Shown here: piece after piece, positions 9,484 to 19,428 of the stretch
Layout of the letters: each line of letters starts with the position of its first letter
How positions within the stretch are numbered: position 1 is the first letter of the stretch
DNA from: Blastocatellia bacterium
GTDB taxonomy: Bacteria; Acidobacteriota; Blastocatellia; HR10; J050
Length of the DNA: 64,000 bases
Direction: 5' to 3'
Assembly (NCBI GenBank): GCA_026985075.1
Contig: JALSQX010000102.1
Location: forward strand, 37,019-101,018
Made by a program: the position numbers and the translations under genes
Notes under the pieces: generated by a model
What the model saw: only the letters and a program-made list of their open reading frames with translations
Database searches by the model: none
What the model was told of the DNA's origin: nothing

Positions 9484-12336
9484 CTATTGATGAAGTGATC
9501 GCGTCTCGTCCTGGCTGATCGGGCGATCGATCAGTATGAATGGCGCCCAGAAGTACGGGAAGCGATAAGCGGGAATATCCGAGTTCATCATAGCCAGCTT
9601 GGCCCGGCGCAGAGCCTCGGCGCGACTGTGTCCCGCCCGCAGATATTGATAAAAGCGCTTCATGAGGTCCGCCGTGGAGGCATCGCGAACGTTCCACAGG
9701 CTCACGACGAGGCTTCGCGCCCCGGCGTAGAGGAAAGCTCTGGTGAGCCCGATGAGACCCTCTCCTTTGACGAGCGTCCCCAATCCCGATTGACAGGCCG
9801 AGAGCACGACCAGATCGGCGTCCAGATCGAGATTGAATACCTCATTCATCTGCAGGACGCCGTCTTCGTTCCGTTCGCCGATCAGGGAGAAGATCAGTCC
9901 CGAGCGCGCCGGTATGCGTTCGTCGATGAACCCATGGGTGGCGAAGTGAACGCAACGGGCGTGAAGCGTCTCTCGCTTGACCGCCGACTCGGTGGCCGCT
10001 CGTCCCAGATAGATTCTGGTGGCCTGCCGGGGAAATAGTCTGGCGATGCTGTTGACCTCCACGCGGGTGTAGGGAAGCGGCTCCAGGCTCATGCCTCGCT
10101 CACCGTAACGATGGCGGGTGATGTCCACCAGCGCGCCGTCCGGAGACATGAGCTCATGAGCGGGATGCGAGCGTCGAGGGCGTTCAACAGAGCGCGTGGT
10201 GCCGTTGCGGGTCTCGGGTCGATGAGAAGCGCCGGTGAGAACCGGATCGGCATAGGCGATGAAGGCCTTCTGTCGGTCGGCGCGCCGCCGCTCCCTCTGC
10301 ATGAGACCGAGCACGGAGGCCGAGGGCGCATAACTGATGCGGTGATGGGCGAGCAGCAGGGGCAGGTGAATGGTCTCTCGGGTCACTCGTCGAGTCAGCA
10401 GGACCTCGAAGGGAAGATAGTACAAGATGCCATCGGGCACGATGATGAGCCGATCATATCGGGCGACCATCCGCCCGACGGGCGCGAGCAACAGGCGATA
10501 GAGACGGTGAGCGCGATAGACGTAACGATCGAAGGCATCGGCGCTCGACGGCGGCGCCGCGATCGCCTGGCGACAGCGCTCCACCCATCGAGCGATCTCC
10601 TCTCTTCCCGGCAGAGCGACCATCCGGCATTCCGCTTTGGACACTGCCCAGAGAAACGATCGCTCCTCCCCCAGCCGGTACTCGATGAGCAGCGTTCGAG
10701 CATCCAGAACCTCTCGCTGCACCCGCTCCACATCATAGGGCTCCGGATAATGCAGCGCCGCATAAGCCGGATACTTCAGCCGCAGGCGCTGACGAAACTC
10801 ACTCAGCCGCCGCTCGGTCTCCAGCAGCGCCCGCTCCAGCCGCCGCCGCTCCCCCTCGGCCAGCGCTTCTCTGAGCAACCGTCGGCCGATCCGGGTCAGC
10901 TCCCCGAACAACGCCCGCTCCTCCTCGATCACCCCCGGCTCGAGTCCGCGCCGGATGCGAATCCGCCCCTCGGCCAGCGTGTCCAGCAACGCCCGGGCGC
11001 GCGCCCGTTCGGCATAGGCGAACGCCCGCCTCCCGTGACCGGCCCCCGGCTCCTTCTCCTGCCGCCGGTAGAGCAACGCAATGGCCCGCGCGAAGATCTC
11101 CTGCTGCTGCCGCCAGAACCCCATCTTGCGCTCTTCGGAGAGCACCTCCAGATGGACGCGATCGATCTGATCGATGGCCTTCCGATAATACCGCGCCGCT
11201 TCCCCCTCATCGCCCCGGGCTTCCTCGGCTTCGGCCAGCCCCGCGTAGATCCTGGCCTGCACGTCGGCCGACAACGTCGCGCCGCCCACGGCCAATGCGC
11301 TCAGGAAATACCCCCGCGCCACCTCCACCTCACCCCGTTCCAGCTCATCCCAGCCCAACTCGGCCAGCGCCAGAGCCATCAACGGCTGCAGATGCGCCTC
11401 CTCGCTCACCGCCAGCGCTCCCTGATGACGGGCCACGGCCGCCGCCATCTCCCCGGCGTCGCGGGCCAGATTCCCCAGGTTGAGGAGACTGCGGGCGATC
11501 AATCGCCGCACCCCCAACTGCCGACTGAGCGCGAGCGCCTCCCCGAGCACCGCCCGCGCCCGCTCGACCATCTGCTGCTGACCGTACAGCATCCCCAGAT
11601 CGTTGAGCACTTCGGCCAGATAGGCCCGATTGTAGGGATACCGATAGGCCGTCCGCCCCACGGCGGCGGCCTTCTCATACCATCGGAACGCCGCCGTCCG
11701 ATCGCCCCAGAGCCGCTCCAGATTCCCCAACTGCCGATAGGTCCGCGTCTCGTTCATGGGATCGTTGAAGTGAGGACTCTGCTCGGCCACCCAACGCAGG
11801 TAGGTGAAGGCCATCGAATAGTTGCCCAGAGCCGCGTACACCACGCCCAGATTGGTGAGAATCGTCCCTCTCAACCACGGCGGCCACTCGACCCCTTGCT
11901 CTTCATCCGATGGGGTTTCGATGGCGCGTTTGGCTCGTTGCAGATAGTCCAAGGCCCGGACATAATCGCCCTTGAGATAGAGCACCCAACCGACGTTGTT
12001 GAGGGCATCGGCGAGTTGACGAGGTTCATCACCATGGCGTTCGTGCATGCGTAGCGCCTTCTCAAACAGAGCCAGCGCCTGATCCAGTTCGTCCAGGTAC
12101 TGGTAGCACAGGCCCTCGTATTTGAGACTGAGGAGGCCCGCGTCTCCTTCGAGCAAGTGGGCCTGGTGGAATTTTTCCCGGGCGGCGGCGAAGCGTCCCT
12201 GGTAGTAGAGGCGCCGTCCCTCTTGGAACAGGGCTTCCCCCTTCTTCACCGGAGACTCTTGGACCTCTTGAGATGGGCTTCCCGGACTGGCGACGATGAG
12301 TAACCCCAGTATCATCAATAAGCCCAGCAGTGACAT
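9484..12336 (-). CDS. TPR-CHAT protein (caspase-like peptidase fold)
   Basis: A 950-residue protein. An N-terminal hydrophobic segment (residues 1-20) is followed by many tetratricopeptide repeats (about 30-440), then a helical linker rich in Arg/Glu and a C-terminal CHAT domain (about 600-930). The CHAT catalytic pair is visible: His in VHFATHGF and Cys in LSACQSG, then GLTRAFLYAGA and VSLWNVRD. CHAT domains are caspase/separase-like cysteine proteases, often in signalling or defence. The gene follows the sigma/anti-sigma pair on the same strand, so it may belong to that regulon. The N-terminal segment implies an envelope location. Confidence 0.85.
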   Translation of the reverse strand: MSLLGLLMILGLLIVASPGSPSQEVQESPVKKGEALFQEGRRLYYQGRFAAAREKFHQAHLLEGDAGLLSLKYEGLCYQYLDELDQALALFEKALRMHERHGDEPRQLADALNNVGWVLYLKGDYVRALDYLQRAKRAIETPSDEEQGVEWPPWLRGTILTNLGVVYAALGNYSMAFTYLRWVAEQSPHFNDPMNETRTYRQLGNLERLWGDRTAAFRWYEKAAAVGRTAYRYPYNRAYLAEVLNDLGMLYGQQQMVERARAVLGEALALSRQLGVRRLIARSLLNLGNLARDAGEMAAAVARHQGALAVSEEAHLQPLMALALAELGWDELERGEVEVARGYFLSALAVGGATLSADVQARIYAGLAEAEEARGDEGEAARYYRKAIDQIDRVHLEVLSEERKMGFWRQQQEIFARAIALLYRRQEKEPGAGHGRRAFAYAERARARALLDTLAEGRIRIRRGLEPGVIEEERALFGELTRIGRRLLREALAEGERRRLERALLETERRLSEFRQRLRLKYPAYAALHYPEPYDVERVQREVLDARTLLIEYRLGEERSFLWAVSKAECRMVALPGREEIARWVERCRQAIAAPPSSADAFDRYVYRAHRLYRLLLAPVGRMVARYDRLIIVPDGILYYLPFEVLLTRRVTRETIHLPLLLAHHRISYAPSASVLGLMQRERRRADRQKAFIAYADPVLTGASHRPETRNGTTRSVERPRRSHPAHELMSPDGALVDITRHRYGERGMSLEPLPYTRVEVNSIARLFPRQATRIYLGRAATESAVKRETLHARCVHFATHGFIDERIPARSGLIFSLIGERNEDGVLQMNEVFNLDLDADLVVLSACQSGLGTLVKGEGLIGLTRAFLYAGARSLVVSLWNVRDASTADLMKRFYQYLRAGHSRAEALRRAKLAMMNSDIPAYRFPYFWAPFILIDRPISQDETRSLHQ

Positions 12337-12360
12337 CCTTCCACTCCTGTGAAAATCAGG

Positions 12361-12464
12361 TCGCGCAAGCTGTCGGCGTGCGCGACTTCATTCTTCGTGG
12401 CGTGCTTTTGCACATGAGCGATTCCTCTGAACAATAGTGAGTGGCGCAAGATGGCGTCTTGCGC
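12361..12464. repeat. two GCGCAAG-type palindromes between the anti-sigma and CHAT genes
   Basis: Inverted repeats at 12361-12385 (TCGCGCA...TGCGCGA) and 12444-12464 (GCGCAAGA...TCTTGCGC). They lie in the 345-bp gap upstream of the CHAT gene and downstream of the anti-sigma gene. Nothing else was recognised in the gap. Confidence 0.6.
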
Positions 12465-12681
12465 TCCATTCCCTCGATGTCCTCTTTCATCCCTTCGGTG
12501 TGGTGCTCTGACACCATGGCGAGCCCTTCAAGACATCACCGCAGAGAACGCAGGGGGGAGAAGGTTCAACGATCTCGGCGGCTTTCGTCTTCATCCCTCA
12601 TTGAGGGGCATCTCCGGGCGACGGATGGCCCCCAGTCGACCCCGCCCGAAGACGCCATCATCTCCGCGGACATCGGGATCT

Positions 12682-13521
12682 TCACTCCATCACGAACGAG
12701 AACCGAAACGTTCTCCTCACCGCCTGCGTCGTCCGATTGACTTCCTCCACCCGCAACTCATATTCTCCCGGCGAGAAGAGATCGCGCCGACAGAGGAGCA
12801 GGAAGTTTCCCAATCGATCTTGCGGTCGAGCCTCTGCCTGGCGGGCGATCAGCTCTCCGCCACGGTCGTAGATCTCCACTCGATAGACGAACTCCGGGCG
12901 CTCGCTCACCGGGACGAAAAAGGCCAGGATGAAGAACGGGACCTCGGGTGAGAGTCGGATGCTGGGAGGTGACGCGCCGGCAGCCCGGATACCCGCTTTC
13001 AGCTCCACCCGCGGTACGGTGGCGATGTCCACCGGCGGTTTCTCCACGGTCACGATCTCTTTCTGAGGGACGATCTTGGTGACGACCTGAGGTTTGCCGA
13101 ACAATCCGCGATACGCCGGATAGAGGAGAGCGGCGATGAGGAGATAGGCCAGCGCGGGGTGTAAGGCGATGTTCTTGATCCGATTCCAGAATGACGTCGA
13201 TGTGCTCTCGGGGCGCGCCGGCTTCTGCTGCTCCAGGAAGGCGTGGAATCGGCTCCGCAATCGCTGGCTCACGTCGGGCCACTCGGGCGGTTCGGGTAAC
13301 GTTTCTGATTGGCATTCGTCGAAGCGTTGGAGCACGCGGATGGCATCCTGACAGGTCGTGCAGAGAGTGAGATGCGTCTCAATCCGTTTGGCGTGGTCGG
13401 CGGGGAGCTTCTGCTCGTGGAACGCGATGAGCGTCTCATCGTCGGGACAGGGTCCGCGTTTCTGCCGCAGGTAATCGATGAAGTCTCGTTCGATCTCTGA
13501 AGGCGTTTTCCGGTCATTCAT
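12682..13521 (-). CDS. membrane anti-sigma factor-like protein (zf-HC2 type)
   Basis: 279 residues from the ATG at 13521. The N-terminal part has the zinc anti-sigma signature HLTLCTTC (HxxxCxxC), a single membrane helix near HPALAYLLIAALLYPAYRGL, and a C-terminal region that is probably outside the membrane. The start overlaps the stop of the sigma gene by ATGA, the usual coupling of ECF sigma and anti-sigma genes. It should hold the upstream sigma factor inactive until a signal releases it. The ending EVNRTTQAVRRTFRF is predicted beta-rich. Confidence 0.75.
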   Translation of the reverse strand: MNDRKTPSEIERDFIDYLRQKRGPCPDDETLIAFHEQKLPADHAKRIETHLTLCTTCQDAIRVLQRFDECQSETLPEPPEWPDVSQRLRSRFHAFLEQQKPARPESTSTSFWNRIKNIALHPALAYLLIAALLYPAYRGLFGKPQVVTKIVPQKEIVTVEKPPVDIATVPRVELKAGIRAAGASPPSIRLSPEVPFFILAFFVPVSERPEFVYRVEIYDRGGELIARQAEARPQDRLGNFLLLCRRDLFSPGEYELRVEEVNRTTQAVRRTFRFSFVME

Positions 13522-14060
13522 ATCACTAGTTTCTCCAGGCGTTCTCGTGCCGTGTTGAGGAGGCTTTCCACTCTTCGTGTCGTGCACCCCAGGGCCCGGG
13601 CGATCTCGGCATAGGAATACCCCTCGACGTGGAACATCAGCCAGGCCCGTTGGTGCTCTTCGTCGAGCTTCCTGAGTTCGCTCTCCAGGAGCACAATGAG
13701 CTGTTGGGGATTGTGGGAATGATGAGGGCCCTGTTGGCGGACGGTCTTTTCGTAATCCTCACGTACTTTGATGCGGCGATATTCCCGGAAGCAGAGATTG
13801 CGGGCGATGACACAGAGCCAGGCTTTGAACCGGCTGTCCGGATTTCGTTCATTGAATTGCTCGATGCGCGTATAGGCTCGCATGAACGTCTCCTGCGTGA
13901 GATCTTCGGCCAGGGCCTGATCCCCGATCAGCTTGCGGCAGAGCGCGTAAACGTCTCGCGCGTAGCGCATGAACAACGACTCGAACCAGACGGGATCGCG
14001 CGTCTTCTTGAAGCGCTCGATCAGCGTCCGATCATCCAGATCATCGGCCCCTACATACAT
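13518..14060 (-). CDS. ECF-type RNA polymerase sigma factor
   Basis: 180 residues with region 2 (LFMRYARDVYALCRKLIG, DLTQETFMRAY) and region 4 (VEGYSYAEIARALG, a helix-turn-helix, then RRVESLLNTARERL). Size and architecture are those of an extracytoplasmic-function sigma factor. It is translationally coupled to the anti-sigma gene. Likely targets include its own operon and perhaps the CHAT-TPR gene downstream; no promoter motif was matched. Confidence 0.9.
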   Translation of the reverse strand: MYVGADDLDDRTLIERFKKTRDPVWFESLFMRYARDVYALCRKLIGDQALAEDLTQETFMRAYTRIEQFNERNPDSRFKAWLCVIARNLCFREYRRIKVREDYEKTVRQQGPHHSHNPQQLIVLLESELRKLDEEHQRAWLMFHVEGYSYAEIARALGCTTRRVESLLNTARERLEKLVI

Positions 14061-14289
14061 ATAATGCTTCAGACCCCCCTTTTTCTGTGCTCACGAAAAA
14101 AAAAGTCACGCTCCTCATCTCGTCCAGGAGCATGGTTGATGGAAACGCATGTCACATCAGCGCCCTCCCATCAGGTACGTACATCTCAACCCCAGTTCTA
14201 CTGACTGGTTGCGAACTCCCTCTCGCTGGGCATTATATCTCAGAATGACAGAAAGTGTAAGCATTATTCCGCAGACGTGAGGGAAACGT

Positions 14290-14490
14290 CCGGTGGGGTA
14301 CTTTTGGTGAGCGAATGCCGGGTCTACATCATGAGAAAGAGCTCGCCGAGTTCGCTGGAATTGTTGCTGAGGTAAATACTGCTTTGGGGGAGCACGTCAT
14401 GGGAGGGGGCTCGTTGAGTTTGTTGGAGTTGTTGCCCGGGTGAATACTGCTTTGGGGGAGCACGTCATGGGAGGGGGCTCGTTGAGTTTG
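14290..14490. repeat. 68-bp tandem repeat, two good copies and a degraded one
   Basis: A 48-bp stretch starting AATACTGCTTTGGGGGAGCA occurs at 14375-14422 and again at 14443-14490, a 68-bp period. A diverged copy precedes it from about 14305. The whole unit repeats, so this is ordinary tandem duplication. It lies in the long gene-free stretch 14061-15317. Confidence 0.75.
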
Positions 14491-14569
14491 CTGGGACTGG
14501 GGACGATTTTTCTCTGCGTCCTCTGTGGTGAGTTTTCTGGGGTGCTTTCTGCGCCAGGAGCACAGTGAT

Positions 14570-15150
14570 CCTCGGAGGCGAGCTTCGGGAGCCTGAGGAA
14601 ACCCCGCTGTTCATCAGCGGGGAGAGATCAGTTGTGAGCTGGCGAGGGGCAGCGCTTAACGCTATGGCCAAAGCGCTACGTGGCGGGGAGAGATCAGTTG
14701 TGAGTTGGCGAGGCGGCCCATTCCTCCCCAGGGGAGCCCCGCAGCCGGTCGGCGGGGAGGGGTCAGTTGAGGGCTTGAGTAGCGGGTAACGATCCCCGGA
14801 GGCGAGCTTCGGGGCTTTCATGAGTGGAGTGGGTGGGGCGTTGACTAGCTGATCACATCACCAAGCGAGACACTTGGGGGCGGGGCTGGGAATAGCCGTG
14901 GGGCGTTGACTAGCTGATCACATCACCCACCCCGGAGGCGAGCTCCGGGGCTTGAGGAAGCCCCGCTGCTCGTCGGCGGGGAGGGGTCAGTTGTGAGCTA
15001 GTGGGACGGCGCATCTCCACCTCCCGGGGAAGCCCCGCTGCTCGTCAGCGGGGAGGGGTCAGTTGTGAGCTAGTGGGACGGTGCATCTCCACCTCCCGGG
15101 GAAGTCCCGCGGCTGGTCGGCGGGGAGGGATCAGGTGTCGGCTCATGGAT
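14570..15150. repeat. island of clustered GC-rich palindromes, forward orientation
   Basis: Stem-loops with GCCCCGCTGCTCGTC...GCGGGGAG are each followed by GTCAGTTGTGAGCTAG. Units start at 14957, 15029 and 15101, an exact 72-bp step, with nearly the whole unit conserved between the first two; other units lie at about 14600-14760. Hairpins with CCCCGGAGGCGAGC...CCGGGG alternate with them. The next gene begins immediately after the island. Confidence 0.8.
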
Positions 15151-15317
15151 CACGATGCATCTCCTTGTCGAGCATGAAGATAAAGGCTTTCATCGTGGAT
15201 TTTGCCGGTCACCTCATGAGGAGAAAAATTTTCAAAAAATTTTTCCGGTCACAGGAATTCGGCCCTTCTGGTGAATTGTACATGGTAGGGGGAGGGGATA
15301 CATCGAGGAGACCGGAC

Positions 15318-16202
15318 ATGATGTCGAGAGCCAGCGAGCACGGTTGGCCACAGAGCGGCAGCTTGGGCGATTTCGCCCGGCGATGGGGCGTTCGAATGAT
15401 CGTCGCGCTCATCGTCATCGTCCCGGGGCATCGGATGATGGCGCGAGCGGCGCCTCAACAGGGCGACGTCATGACCAACGAGACGATCGTGGAGTTGGTC
15501 CAAGCGAAGACGGGGGAGAAATTGATCATCGATCTCATCAAGCGCTCCCGGACGCAATTCGATGTCTCGCTGCAGGCCATCCTTCGGTTGAAGAAAGCGG
15601 GAGTGAGCGATGCCATCATCGAAGCGATGATGGCCAAACGGCAGGGTGAGCCGATCGAGGCAACCTCCACGACGGATGGCTCGAAAGAGTCACCCCCTGG
15701 GGCGTCCTCGGGCCTCCCGACCGAGATAGGGGTCTATGTGCGCCGGGGAGATCAGTGGACGGAGGTTCTCCCGGAGGTGATCAACTGGAAGACGGGCGGG
15801 GTGCTCAAGAGCATCGTCACGGCGGGAATCGTCAAAAGGGACATCAACGGTCGGCTTCGGGGCCGGCACAGCCAGACGAAGATCACCTTGCCTGTGGAAT
15901 TCTTGATCCTGGCGCCCGAGGGAGTGGCCATCACCGAATATCAACTGGTGAAACTCCACGTGAAGAAGAAGGCCCGGGAGTTTCGCACGGTGACTGGCGG
16001 AGTGATTCACGCCTCTGGTGGCGCTCAGCGGAATCTGGTTCCCTTCAAGTGGGAGAAGATCGCCGCCCGCACCTATCGGGTGGTGTTCGAGGCGTTGCCG
16101 CCGGGGGAATATGGATTCCTGCCTCCCGGGCAGTATACGTCGGCCAGCGCCTCGGCTCAGTTGGGCAAGATGTACACGTTTCGTGTGGCAGAGCTTCAGT
16201 AG
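15318..16202 (+). CDS. secreted/envelope protein of an acidobacterial type, function unknown
   Basis: 294 residues from the ATG at 15318, which has GAGGAG just upstream; the frame extends further left but there it runs through palindromic repeats. A hydrophobic segment (MIVALIVIVPG) suggests export. Residues about 55-95 carry ETIVELVQAKTGEKLIIDLI and LRLKKAGVSDAIIEAMM, a helical pair I associate with many secreted acidobacterial proteins. The rest is predicted beta-rich and ends in FLPPGQYTSASASAQLG. No catalytic motif seen. Confidence 0.65.
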   Translation: MMSRASEHGWPQSGSLGDFARRWGVRMIVALIVIVPGHRMMARAAPQQGDVMTNETIVELVQAKTGEKLIIDLIKRSRTQFDVSLQAILRLKKAGVSDAIIEAMMAKRQGEPIEATSTTDGSKESPPGASSGLPTEIGVYVRRGDQWTEVLPEVINWKTGGVLKSIVTAGIVKRDINGRLRGRHSQTKITLPVEFLILAPEGVAITEYQLVKLHVKKKAREFRTVTGGVIHASGGAQRNLVPFKWEKIAARTYRVVFEALPPGEYGFLPPGQYTSASASAQLGKMYTFRVAELQ

Positions 16203-16358
16203 CGTTTCGCTTAAGCAGGGAACCAATAGGTGCTTATGAAGATGAGCCAATGCCATGTCGCTCAATCAGAATTTATGCACGGTCATGCCGAAGATGGGAA
16301 GCCGAATCCGCCTCATCCACGGTCAAGGGCTTACTGGCAGACAAGTGAAGCCGAAACA

Positions 16359-16955
16359 TCATTTACTGAGCCAATCCCAATCGGCGTAAACCTCAATGGC
16401 TCCTGTGTCGAAGTCGGCCATGCTCTCGGCTGTTGTATTGCGGCTGCGGAACCGCAAGCTCAGGGTGGGATAGAAATCTCCAGAATAGACGGTAGGCGAC
16501 CACGGTGTGGCTTCCTCAATGGCCAGCAATTGATCCTGAATAAAAAGAAGCGGCAACTTCCCCGTGCGCTGACAGAGGTTCAACAACTCTTCATCCGTTG
16601 GATAGTTATCCAGTGTCGCCCCGTGAACCATCACTTGACCATCAACGACCAGGAGCCAACCGGCGCCCAACTCTTGACACTTCTGCTGCAGCCAGTCTCG
16701 ATTCCGTTCCTCCAGTTCATTGAGCGCTTGTTGGCGCTCCTCCGGACTCATTCGGGCCGCCTCCTCAAACGGCGGATTCTCGCCCTGGAACACGACCGCC
16801 TGTCTTCCTGCGGTCGGAGTTTCGCTCATGTGGGTTGCGTCGGGCGTCTCTTGTTGGCTGACCAGGTCCAGCGCTGCATCCACTGCCGCTCTGGCCTTTT
16901 CATCCAGCGGCCCGACTCGTTTTTCCAGTTCGTGGAGGAGTTCTTCTCGAGTCAT
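16359..16955 (-). CDS. DUF5678-like domain with a truncated retropepsin-like DTG segment
   Basis: 198 residues. The middle (about 85-150) resembles DUF5678: RDWLQQKCQELGAGWLLVVD, then GATLDNYPTDEELLNLC and LPLLFIQDQ. It is followed by YPTLSLRFRS and ADFDTGA, the beta strand and Asp-Thr-Gly-Ala motif of clan AA aspartic proteases. The frame then stops after VYADWDWLSK, far too early for a complete protease domain, so the C-terminal half is probably lost. Residual matching text in another frame downstream is too short to prove this. Confidence 0.5.
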   Translation of the reverse strand: MTREELLHELEKRVGPLDEKARAAVDAALDLVSQQETPDATHMSETPTAGRQAVVFQGENPPFEEAARMSPEERQQALNELEERNRDWLQQKCQELGAGWLLVVDGQVMVHGATLDNYPTDEELLNLCQRTGKLPLLFIQDQLLAIEEATPWSPTVYSGDFYPTLSLRFRSRNTTAESMADFDTGAIEVYADWDWLSK

Positions 16956-17333
16956 CTTCTTTCTTCACCCTCGCTCTCTGACACACTCAGATGTTAGCAC
17001 AAGCGGAGGGTGCTCACCAGGCACAAACCCGGCGACCAACCCCTCGCCGATGATGCCGGTCAAACCATTGAGCCGGAGGACTCACCATGGCGTGACAAGG
17101 CAAAGCATCGCTCCAACTCGAGTCGGCGATGAACGGAGCCGATGGTGCCACACTGATCGCTTCCGAGTTCTTCAAGGCCTTGGCGCAGTGATTCGTTCCA
17201 GAGCCTCGTTTCAGTATCCAGAGGTCGTTGGCAATTCCCTTGGCCTGAACTCCTTTTTTCGAAAAAGCCTCGGACTCATCCATCCTCATTGTGTTGAGCA
17301 CTGAATGTCAAAATTAAACTTGGGAGGGAAACC
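16956..17333. other. gene-free stretch before the LytM gene
   Basis: 378 bp between divergent genes. Short frames on either strand have no ribosome site and no family resemblance. It presumably holds the promoters of both neighbours, but no clear pair of -35/-10 boxes was identified. Confidence 0.4.
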
Positions 17334-18959
17334 ATGCTTCGAACACTCTATCTTTCGATCGCATTCTCACTGGTCTTCTTGCCCGGTCTGATTCAGGGAG
17401 CAAGGGCATCGAAAACTCAATCTCAGCAAGCACTCTCAGCCGGTCTGTTCACGGCGCCGGTGGCTGGGCCGATACGGTACTCTCGCGTGCCGGTCGACAG
17501 TGGAACGGCCTTCGACCCAAACGATCCGCGGACTTGGTACACCATGGTCTGGGCCGGCCGTTACAGTGGACCCGCAGCCCAACGCGCCGAAGGCTCCGGT
17601 GGTCATCCTGGAGTCGATATCCGGGATCGCTATGGAGAGATGACCGGTGATCTAGGCGTGTATGCCATCGCCGATGGCATCGTCATTCGTCGGAGAATGG
17701 CGAGCGGATGGGGAAATTTTGTCGCTATCAGGCATGATGATGTGGGTGGTCTTGGAACGATCTATTCCGTCTACGCTCACCTAGACAGTTTCGATCCCAG
17801 CATCGCGAGTGGCCAGGAGGGGCACATTCGGGTGGCTCGGGGACGGAGAATTGGCACAATGGGAAGCACGGGATTGGATAATCCTGCTGCGCGTCATCTC
17901 CATTTCCAGATCGATAAGACCTGGCCGGAAGACAAAAATGCCCCTTTCTGGCCAACCTACACCGACAATGGCAACGCTGTTCCCTATCCCGCTGGAAATG
18001 ATGCTCAGCTCACCCAATCTCAGCTTCGAGAGGCCGCCGCCGCAGTCAAGGCCAACACCCTGAATCCGATGTTACTGGTCGAGACCGGTTCTGCCAACGG
18101 TCAGAATAAACCTCAAGTCAGCGTAGAGCCTGATTGTGGTGCACCTGGCACATTGTTCACCCTCCAGTGGACTGGATTCACACCAAACAGTACGCTGACC
18201 TCTCATCTCCGTAAACCCGATGGAACGGAGTTCCCCATACTGCAGTTCAATACGGATGGCCAAGGTAATGCCACTTTCATCATTGATAGTTCCGAATTCG
18301 TCCCTGGGACGTACCAGCATTTCGCCGTGGATGACGTCACCGGGGCTCAATCGAACGTTGTGTCTATTCTGGTTCGTCCATTGTCAGAAGGGATGCGAGC
18401 AATTACTTTTGGCCAGAATGTGGGGCTCAGCAGGGATACAGAGCGTTTCGAGTTCTGCGCAAATGTTTTTGATGTCCTATCAATTTGGTCTCCGTATAAT
18501 GACCTCTTGCTTTTTGATCCCACAGGTGAGCCCGTCGCGACAGACAACGGGTGGCTGTATGTACCTTTGCTGCGCAGTGGAAATTATACGTTGCAGGTCG
18601 AGGGTGGTGGTGTTAGTGAGTTCGTTAACGTCCAGCGCGTCAACCGACCGGCATTGGCCAGGCCGATTCGCTGTGGTCAAAGCTTGCTCATGATTCTGAA
18701 CGGACGTCAGAGGCATACCTTTATCTTTCATGGATCTCCGGGCCAACAGATCACACTAACAGTGAATGGAGATCTCCGTGTAGCGGAGATCGAGTTATAC
18801 GATCCATCTGGCAATCCGCTCGCTATTGAGTGGCCAGACTCAGCTTCGTTCAGGATTAGTGAGATCACTTTGCTTGAGGAAGGAATCTATACCATCCTCG
18901 TGAACAGTGATTGGCTGAGCAGGTCAATACAATACACGATTAGCGTGTCGTGTCAGTGA
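17334..18959 (+). CDS. secreted M23/LytM-type metalloendopeptidase with C-terminal beta domains
   Basis: 541 residues with GGGAGG before the ATG. A signal peptide (1-26) is followed by an M23 domain (about 40-215): HPGVDIRD supplies the first His and Asp zinc ligands and HLHFQI the HxH motif, while YAHLDS is also typical. Such enzymes cut peptidoglycan cross-links. The remaining residues (about 250-541) form three beta-rich domains, the last two like pre-peptidase C-terminal domains. It should act in the periplasm or outside the cell. Confidence 0.85.
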   Translation: MLRTLYLSIAFSLVFLPGLIQGARASKTQSQQALSAGLFTAPVAGPIRYSRVPVDSGTAFDPNDPRTWYTMVWAGRYSGPAAQRAEGSGGHPGVDIRDRYGEMTGDLGVYAIADGIVIRRRMASGWGNFVAIRHDDVGGLGTIYSVYAHLDSFDPSIASGQEGHIRVARGRRIGTMGSTGLDNPAARHLHFQIDKTWPEDKNAPFWPTYTDNGNAVPYPAGNDAQLTQSQLREAAAAVKANTLNPMLLVETGSANGQNKPQVSVEPDCGAPGTLFTLQWTGFTPNSTLTSHLRKPDGTEFPILQFNTDGQGNATFIIDSSEFVPGTYQHFAVDDVTGAQSNVVSILVRPLSEGMRAITFGQNVGLSRDTERFEFCANVFDVLSIWSPYNDLLLFDPTGEPVATDNGWLYVPLLRSGNYTLQVEGGGVSEFVNVQRVNRPALARPIRCGQSLLMILNGRQRHTFIFHGSPGQQITLTVNGDLRVAEIELYDPSGNPLAIEWPDSASFRISEITLLEEGIYTILVNSDWLSRSIQYTISVSCQ

Positions 18960-19428
18960 CTGATCTCAATTAGGTGTTCCGAGTAGACTTATACCGACCG
19001 AAGCGTATCTTCGGGCAGTGTGGCTCGGCCTCTACATGTGCTAGACGGGGCCAAGGCTGAGCCTTGTCTTCTCGGTGTCCCGATCGTCGTCCGAGGGAGA
19101 GAACGGGACTTGCGAGCATGAGACGTCCCTACAAAGTTCCTTGGACGTTGCCATGAGGCTGTGTGTGGTAATTTTGAACAATTGACCTGATGTCCATGTT
19201 CTTTCGGCTCAAGTCAACATCACTAAGACAAACTCGCCGTTGGCGTTGCGAGATACGCGTATTTTAGATAGTAGTGTGGTCATAACGTTTGAGCAGCACT
19301 AAGTTGCACGGTACGCGCCCGGACAAGTGCTCATCGGCTTAGTTCCAAACAAACTCGATGGAGGCAAACTCTAGTGCATAACTGAGAAACGGGTAGACAT
19401 GCAAGCGCGAACTCGTCGCGTTGAATGC

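Noticed and set aside
10111..12054. A 647-codon open frame on the + strand inside the CHAT-TPR gene
   Set aside because: It is antisense to a gene with clear TPR and CHAT motifs. The frame is a by-product of high GC and codon bias, with a Pro/Arg/Gln-rich product and no ribosome site.
14375..14490. The 68-bp repeat as another CRISPR-like pair
   Set aside because: Similarity extends beyond a 37-bp core and includes the intervening part relative to an upstream copy, so it is an ordinary tandem repeat.
14957..15150. The 72-bp island units as a CRISPR array
   Set aside because: Whole units, including the parts between the stems, are conserved, so there are no spacers.
17014..17301. A 95-codon minus-strand frame upstream of the LytM gene
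   Set aside because: No ribosome site, odd composition and no family resemblance.
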